Shown here in pieces: positions 60,333 to 64,000 of a DNA stretch of 64,000 nt (its first letter is position 1; every line of letters begins with the position of its first letter). The DNA lies in the NCBI GenBank assembly GCA_002692855.1, contig NZMJ01000046.1, positions 129,018-193,017 of the forward strand, in the 5' to 3' direction. The notes under the pieces were generated by a model. That model was not told where the DNA came from, made no database searches, and saw nothing but the letters and a program-made list of their open reading frames with translations. Position numbers and translations under genes: made by a program. This DNA is from Maricaulis sp. (lineage in GTDB: Bacteria; Pseudomonadota; Alphaproteobacteria; Caulobacterales; Maricaulaceae).

Positions 60333-60710
60333 ATGACCGATTCACCGACTCAGATCCAAACGGCGGACGACCGCGACGACCGCCTGCTGTGCGGGCTCGT
60401 CTACGTCCTCTACCTGCTCGGTCCGGCCAATGGCGTCACGGTCCTGGTCGGGGCATTGATCGCATTCCTTCGCAAGGACAAGGCGTCGCCCTGGCTGGCG
60501 GGACATTACGAATTCCAGATCCGGACCCTGATCTACATGGTTGCCCTGGTGGTGATCGCGATCATCTGCGCGATCACGATCATCCTCCTGCCGATTGCCC
60601 TGCTGATCTGGCTGCTGCTCGGACTGTGGCTGCTGGTGCGGGTCGTCGTCGGACTGGTGCGACTGGTCGACGGTCGCCCGCATCCCGACCCGAAAACCTT
60701 CCTCGTCTAG
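60333..60710 (+). CDS. DUF4870-type small membrane protein
   Basis: A 125-residue protein with three helices (LLCGLVYVLYLLGPANGVTVLVGALIAFL and LIYMVALVVIAIICAITIILLPIALLIWLLLGLWLLVRVVVGL). The loop RKDKASPWLAGHYEFQIRTL between them is the signature of the DUF4870/Tic20-like group. AGGAGCCCCCAGG stands before the ATG. It converges with the acyl-CoA dehydrogenase gene, overlapping by four bases (ctag). Function unknown. Confidence 0.82.
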   Translation: MTDSPTQIQTADDRDDRLLCGLVYVLYLLGPANGVTVLVGALIAFLRKDKASPWLAGHYEFQIRTLIYMVALVVIAIICAITIILLPIALLIWLLLGLWLLVRVVVGLVRLVDGRPHPDPKTFLV

Positions 60711-62488
60711 TTGATCCCCAGCGCGAGGTCGTCCGGCAGGCGTTCATAGCCCAGCCGGATCGAGTCGAGCTGGCCGGGGACTGCCGTCAGGACGGTTTCG
60801 GCGAAGTAGCGCGCGATCTCGATACGGCTCTCGGCGAAGTCGGTATCGCCTTCGCCTTCCTTCAAGCGCCGTTGCGCAGCAACTGCGCCGATACACAACA
60901 GCCAGCCGCCGATCACGTCGCCTGCCAGCGTCTGGAACGCCGTTGCGCCGGTCAGCGCATCGGTCCGGTCCTCGCGTGAGGTCAACCAGTCCGCCGCGTC
61001 CTTCATGGCCCGGGCAGCCGGTTTCAATCGCTTCGCCAGTTCGGGCAGTTCGGGATTGGAGGAAGTCGAACAGTCCTCGACCGTGCGCTGGATGTCTTCG
61101 AGAATCTCTTCAAACGCCTTGCCGCCGTGCAGGCCCAGCTTGCGGCCGACCAGGTCGATCGCCTGAATCCCGTTCGTGCCTTCATAGATCGGGGCGATCC
61201 GCGCATCGCGGTAATGCTGCGCCGCGCCGGTCTCCTCGATGAAGCCCATACCGCCATGCACCTGGATGCCGAGCGACGAGACTTCGACGCCCACATCGGT
61301 TGACCAGGCCTTGGCGATCGGAGTCAGGAATTCCTCGCGGCGTCTGGAGAAGGCGCGATCTTCCTCGCTCTCCTCGTGCTCGGCCTCGTCAGCCGAGACC
61401 GCGCACAGATAGCAGATCGCCCGCGCCGCCTCGATCTTGGCCTTCATGGTCGCCAGCATGCGGCGCACGTCGGGATGTTCGATAATGGCGTGGGGGGCGG
61501 GACCTTCGGCATCCGGGGCGCGCCCCTGCCGGCGCTCCTGCGCATACGCCAGAGCATGCTGGTAGGCGCGCTCGGCGATACCGACCCCCTGGACACCGAC
61601 AGCGAGGCGCGCCGAATTCATCATGATGAACATCGCAGCCATGCCGCCCATTTCGGGACCAATCAGCCAGCCCTTGGCCTTGTCCATCTCCATCACGCAG
61701 GTCGGACTGCCGTGAATGCCCATCTTGTGTTCAAGGCCGATGGCATGAATCGCGTTGCGCTCACCCGGATTGCCGTTCTCGTCAGGCAGGTATTTCGGGA
61801 TCAGGAACAGGGAAATGCCCTTCGTGCCCTCGGGCGCGTCGGGCGTCCGGGCCAGCACCGGGTGAATGATGTTCTCGGCGCAGTCATGCTCGCCCCAGGT
61901 GATGAAGATTTTCTGGCCGGAAATCGACCAGCTGCCATCGCCATTCGGCTCGGCCTTCGACTTCAGCAAGCCGACATCGGACCCGGCCTGCGGCTCGGTC
62001 AGCTGCATCGTCGATGACCATTCGCCGGTGATGATACGCGGCAGGTAGAGCGACTTCTGCTCGTCGGTGCCGTTGACCAAAAGCGCTTCAATCGCCGAAT
62101 TGGTCAGCATCGGTCCCAGGCTGAAGGCCATGTTGGCGGACTGCATCATCTCCATGACCGCCATGCCCAGCACCCGCGGAAGTCCCATGCCGCCAGCTTC
62201 GGCCGGGAATTGCAGCCCCTGCCAGCCGCCCTCGACGTACTTTGCGTAGGCATCGCAAAATCCCTTGGGCGTCGTGACCTTCCCGTCCTCGAGCGTGCAG
62301 CCCTCCATGTCACCCGAGCGATTGAGCGGCGCGAGCACCTCATTGGCGAATTTCGCGGCCTCTTCGAGGATCGCGGTGGTCAGGTCCCCCGACATTTCGG
62401 GAAACGCGCCGGAGGCCTTCAGCCCGTCCATCGCGGCGATCTCGTCAAGCGCGAAGCGGATGTCGGATACGGGCGCGCGATACGTCAT
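60707..62488 (-). CDS. Acyl-CoA dehydrogenase, long DmdC/FadE12-like type
   Basis: A 593-residue FAD enzyme that introduces a double bond into acyl-CoA. It has MQLTEPQAGSDVGLLKSKA and SGQKIFITWGEHD (FAD and substrate region), VQGVGIAERAYQHALAYAQERRQGRA, the Glu-type motif IAPIYEGTNGIQAIDLVGRKL and a C-terminal domain of about 130 residues. The longer form includes DmdC (methylmercaptopropionyl-CoA dehydrogenase), so a sulfur-compound role is possible; the sequence does not decide. ATG 62488 was chosen over the ORF-track start, which adds 25 non-conserved residues. Confidence 0.92.
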   Translation of the reverse strand: MTYRAPVSDIRFALDEIAAMDGLKASGAFPEMSGDLTTAILEEAAKFANEVLAPLNRSGDMEGCTLEDGKVTTPKGFCDAYAKYVEGGWQGLQFPAEAGGMGLPRVLGMAVMEMMQSANMAFSLGPMLTNSAIEALLVNGTDEQKSLYLPRIITGEWSSTMQLTEPQAGSDVGLLKSKAEPNGDGSWSISGQKIFITWGEHDCAENIIHPVLARTPDAPEGTKGISLFLIPKYLPDENGNPGERNAIHAIGLEHKMGIHGSPTCVMEMDKAKGWLIGPEMGGMAAMFIMMNSARLAVGVQGVGIAERAYQHALAYAQERRQGRAPDAEGPAPHAIIEHPDVRRMLATMKAKIEAARAICYLCAVSADEAEHEESEEDRAFSRRREEFLTPIAKAWSTDVGVEVSSLGIQVHGGMGFIEETGAAQHYRDARIAPIYEGTNGIQAIDLVGRKLGLHGGKAFEEILEDIQRTVEDCSTSSNPELPELAKRLKPAARAMKDAADWLTSREDRTDALTGATAFQTLAGDVIGGWLLCIGAVAAQRRLKEGEGDTDFAESRIEIARYFAETVLTAVPGQLDSIRLGYERLPDDLALGIN

Positions 62489-62582
62489 GGGGGCTATTCC
62501 ACTTGGGTCAGAAAGGATCGGAGGGGGAAAATAGCGGTTTCGCGCCGCGCGTCGAGCCATCATCCCGCCACGCCCGCCGCAG

Positions 62583-62671
62583 CGTTGCTGCGCTGCAACG
62601 ACGGATTCCGCTCCCCCGCACCGTTTCCTGCCTGGAAACGGCGATATTCCCGTCCGCCCCGTAGGCGGACG
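62583..62671. other. Three consecutive short hairpins in a divergent intergenic region
   Basis: CGTTGC/GCAACG (62583-62600), CCGTTTCC/GGAAACGG (62621-62641) and CGTCCGCC/GGCGGACG (62651-62671) are perfect inverted repeats within 90 bases between the acyl-CoA dehydrogenase and cytochrome b561 genes. No T run follows any of them. The 264-base gap also holds the promoters of both divergent genes. Confidence 0.45.
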
Positions 62672-62752
62672 CTACAATCATCGCGATGTTGCAAATTGCC
62701 GCTGCGTGACGGCACAGTCTGCCAACATTCAAGGACGGGGAGACAACAGGTC

Positions 62753-63346
62753 ATGGCCGAAACCAACCGCTACACCAGCGTTGCGATCCTGCTTCACTGG
62801 ACGATCGCCATCCTGATCGTGATGCTGATCTTTGTCGGCTGGCGCGCCGGCGACATGGCCGAGGCCCTGCGTGCCGGAAGTACGGAATTCACGATCGACG
62901 ACGTTCGGCTGGTCTTCAACTGGCACAAGACGTTCGGCTTGCTGGTGCTTGCGCTCAGCCTGTTCCGGCTGGTCTGGCGGTTCATGAACCCGGTACCTGC
63001 CATGCCCGAAGGCATGAAGCCGTGGGAAAAAACGGTCGCGCGCCTGACCCATTTTGCCTTCTACGTGTTGATCATCGGCATGCCGATCCTGGGATGGCTG
63101 ACTGCATCCGCCTCGACCGCGCCCAGCTTCCTGTTCAACAATCCCGACCTGCCGATCCCGGAAATCGCGCCCGACAACCAGACCCTGCACGAAGTCACCG
63201 AATTCCTGCACGGCCGCGGAGCCTGGGTGATCATCGTACTGCTGGTGCTGCATGCAGGCGCGGCCATCAAGCACCATGTAATCGACAAGGACGACGTGCT
63301 CGCCCGCATGCTGCCCTTCCTTCGCCGCAAGAACCCCCAGGACTGA
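62753..63346 (+). CDS. Cytochrome b561 family protein
   Basis: A 197-residue four-helix cytochrome b of the CybB type that carries electrons across the inner membrane. Heme-ligand candidates are His in AILLHWTIA (about 15), NWHKTFGLL (about 55), FLHGRGAW and VLHAGAAIKHH. A YceI-family protein follows after one base. The pair is common and thought to work with isoprenoid quinones. GGGGAGACAACAGG precedes the ATG. Confidence 0.92.
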   Translation: MAETNRYTSVAILLHWTIAILIVMLIFVGWRAGDMAEALRAGSTEFTIDDVRLVFNWHKTFGLLVLALSLFRLVWRFMNPVPAMPEGMKPWEKTVARLTHFAFYVLIIGMPILGWLTASASTAPSFLFNNPDLPIPEIAPDNQTLHEVTEFLHGRGAWVIIVLLVLHAGAAIKHHVIDKDDVLARMLPFLRRKNPQD

Positions 63347-63347
63347 C

Positions 63348-63896
63348 ATGAAGATTGCCCTCCTCCCCCTCGCCCTCCTCGTCACCGCCCCGGCAACTGC
63401 GTCGGACTGGACGCTGGACCGGGACGCCAGCAGCGTCACGTTCGAAACGACGGTGCTCGACGCCCCCGTGACCGGGCAGTTTGAAGACTTTGAAGCCGCC
63501 ATCCGGCTCGATCCCGAAAATTTGAGCGAAGCCCACATCGATGCGTCGGTGACGATTGCATCGGGCGGCACCTCGAACCCGTCCTACACCGGCGAGATGC
63601 TCGGCGAGCCGGGATTGGCGCCGCAGGCCCACCCGACCGCGAGTTTCATGTCGCATTCGGTGGCGGCGTCCGAGGAATGCGACACCTGCTATGTCGCCAG
63701 CGGCGATCTGTCGATCCGCGGCGAAACCCGGCCCATCGACCTGCCTTTCACGCTGACGATCGACGCCGACCGCGCCGTGGCGGAGGGGCAGTTCGTTGTG
63801 CGCCGCGCCGATTTTGGGATCGGCGGCTCCAGCTGGGGCAGTTCGGCCCGTGAGGTGACGGTCATCCTGCATATCGAGGCAGACCGGGCGCAGTAG
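63348..63896 (+). CDS. YceI family periplasmic protein
   Basis: A 182-residue exported lipocalin-like barrel that can bind isoprenoid quinones or similar lipids. Signal peptide (LLPLALLVTAPATASD, cleavage about residue 19), then WTLDRDASSVTFETTV and GSLSIRGETR-type GDLSIRGETRPIDLPFTLTID. ADFGIGGSSWGSSAREVTVILHIEA closes the fold. It contains a Cys pair in EECDTCYV, not general for the family. It probably partners the cytochrome b561 upstream. Confidence 0.92.
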   Translation: MKIALLPLALLVTAPATASDWTLDRDASSVTFETTVLDAPVTGQFEDFEAAIRLDPENLSEAHIDASVTIASGGTSNPSYTGEMLGEPGLAPQAHPTASFMSHSVAASEECDTCYVASGDLSIRGETRPIDLPFTLTIDADRAVAEGQFVVRRADFGIGGSSWGSSAREVTVILHIEADRAQ

Positions 63897-63933
63897 GCTT
63901 GCAGCCCCATATTGACTGGGGCTAGGTGCCGGC

Positions 63934-64000
63934 ATGACCGCGCCCCTCCGTCCTGCCGGCGATCCGGCTGCCATCAATGACGCCGCAGACATCCTGCGGC
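63934..64000 (+). CDS. Start of a possible threonylcarbamoyl-AMP synthase (Sua5/YrdC), cut by the window edge
   Basis: Only 22 codons are visible: MTAPLRPAGDPAAINDAADILR. The pattern of Pro-x-Ala-x-x-Ile near the start and a helix with AADIL recalls the N terminus of Sua5/YrdC proteins, which continue with a Gly-Gly-x-Val-Ala-Phe-Pro-Thr stretch. The rest lies beyond the window, so the call is tentative. Confidence 0.4.
   Translation, partial: MTAPLRPAGDPAAINDAADILR

Overview
The window is GC-rich, densely packed chromosome from an alphaproteobacterium, most likely a stalked or dimorphic marine lineage of the Caulobacterales/Maricaulales type (Maricaulis- or Oceanicaulis-like). This placement is an inference. 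It rests on a DivJ-like histidine kinase, two DUF2336 proteins, the DnaA-domain-IV-like/DUF6456 gene pair, a DUF1491 protein, and the DUF3450/TtpC type of TonB operon. No phage, transposon, CRISPR array or plasmid functions were seen, so this is core chromosome with some lineage-specific envelope genes.

Layout. 0-14 kb: the end of a class A penicillin-binding protein, a bacterial voltage-gated sodium channel, DUF2336, a translationally coupled prfC-mscS pair, DUF1491, an orphan BcsB-like anchored protein with a secreted partner, a DivJ-like kinase, secreted and small proteins, sufE, and a DUF6456/DnaA-like pair. 14.4-22.3 kb: a nine-gene Mrp-type cation/proton antiporter operon on the minus strand in the order E-F-G-(MbhD/E fusion)-B-C-D-D-small protein-D, with no full-length MrpA. 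Its MnhC carries a loop with six histidines exactly seven residues apart. 22.3-28.3 kb: a second DUF2336, an MFS transporter, msrB, an oligopeptidase B-like lipoprotein, and an orphan TonB behind a palindromic operator candidate. 28.5-34.3 kb: a seven-gene TonB energisation operon (DUF3450, TtpC-like, ExbB, ExbD, ExbD, TonB, TPR). 34.8-35.1 kb: divergent tRNA-Gln and tRNA-Pro. 35-46 kb: sppA, DUF3667 behind a hairpin that covers its ribosome binding site, an oppA/oppBC importer split by two secreted paralogues and without ATPase genes nearby, an ATP-grasp-like protein, DUF1499 and pdxH. 46-50 kb: a J-domain protein, aroC, and two repeat-rich secreted glycine-zipper proteins. 50-55 kb: tlyA, an acyltransferase, and an xseB-csaA-ispA-dxs isoprenoid operon. 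55-64 kb: a phosphatase, a histone-deacetylase-family enzyme near two tandem SET-domain proteins, an SDR, lepB-ybjQ, small membrane proteins, a DmdC-type acyl-CoA dehydrogenase, cytochrome b561-yceI, and the start of a likely tsaC/sua5-type gene.

Much of the region serves the envelope: wall synthesis, ion-gradient management by the Mrp antiporter and sodium channel, TonB-driven uptake, peptide import and hydrolysis, and signal peptide handling. The strongest candidates for new biology are the histidine heptad loop in MnhC, the Mbh-like Mrp operon with extra subunits, the variant sodium-channel filter, the HDAC/SET cluster, the near-identical 19-base motif upstream of two envelope genes, and the hairpin that hides the DUF3667 ribosome binding site. 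All calls come from reading the sequence; no database search was run.
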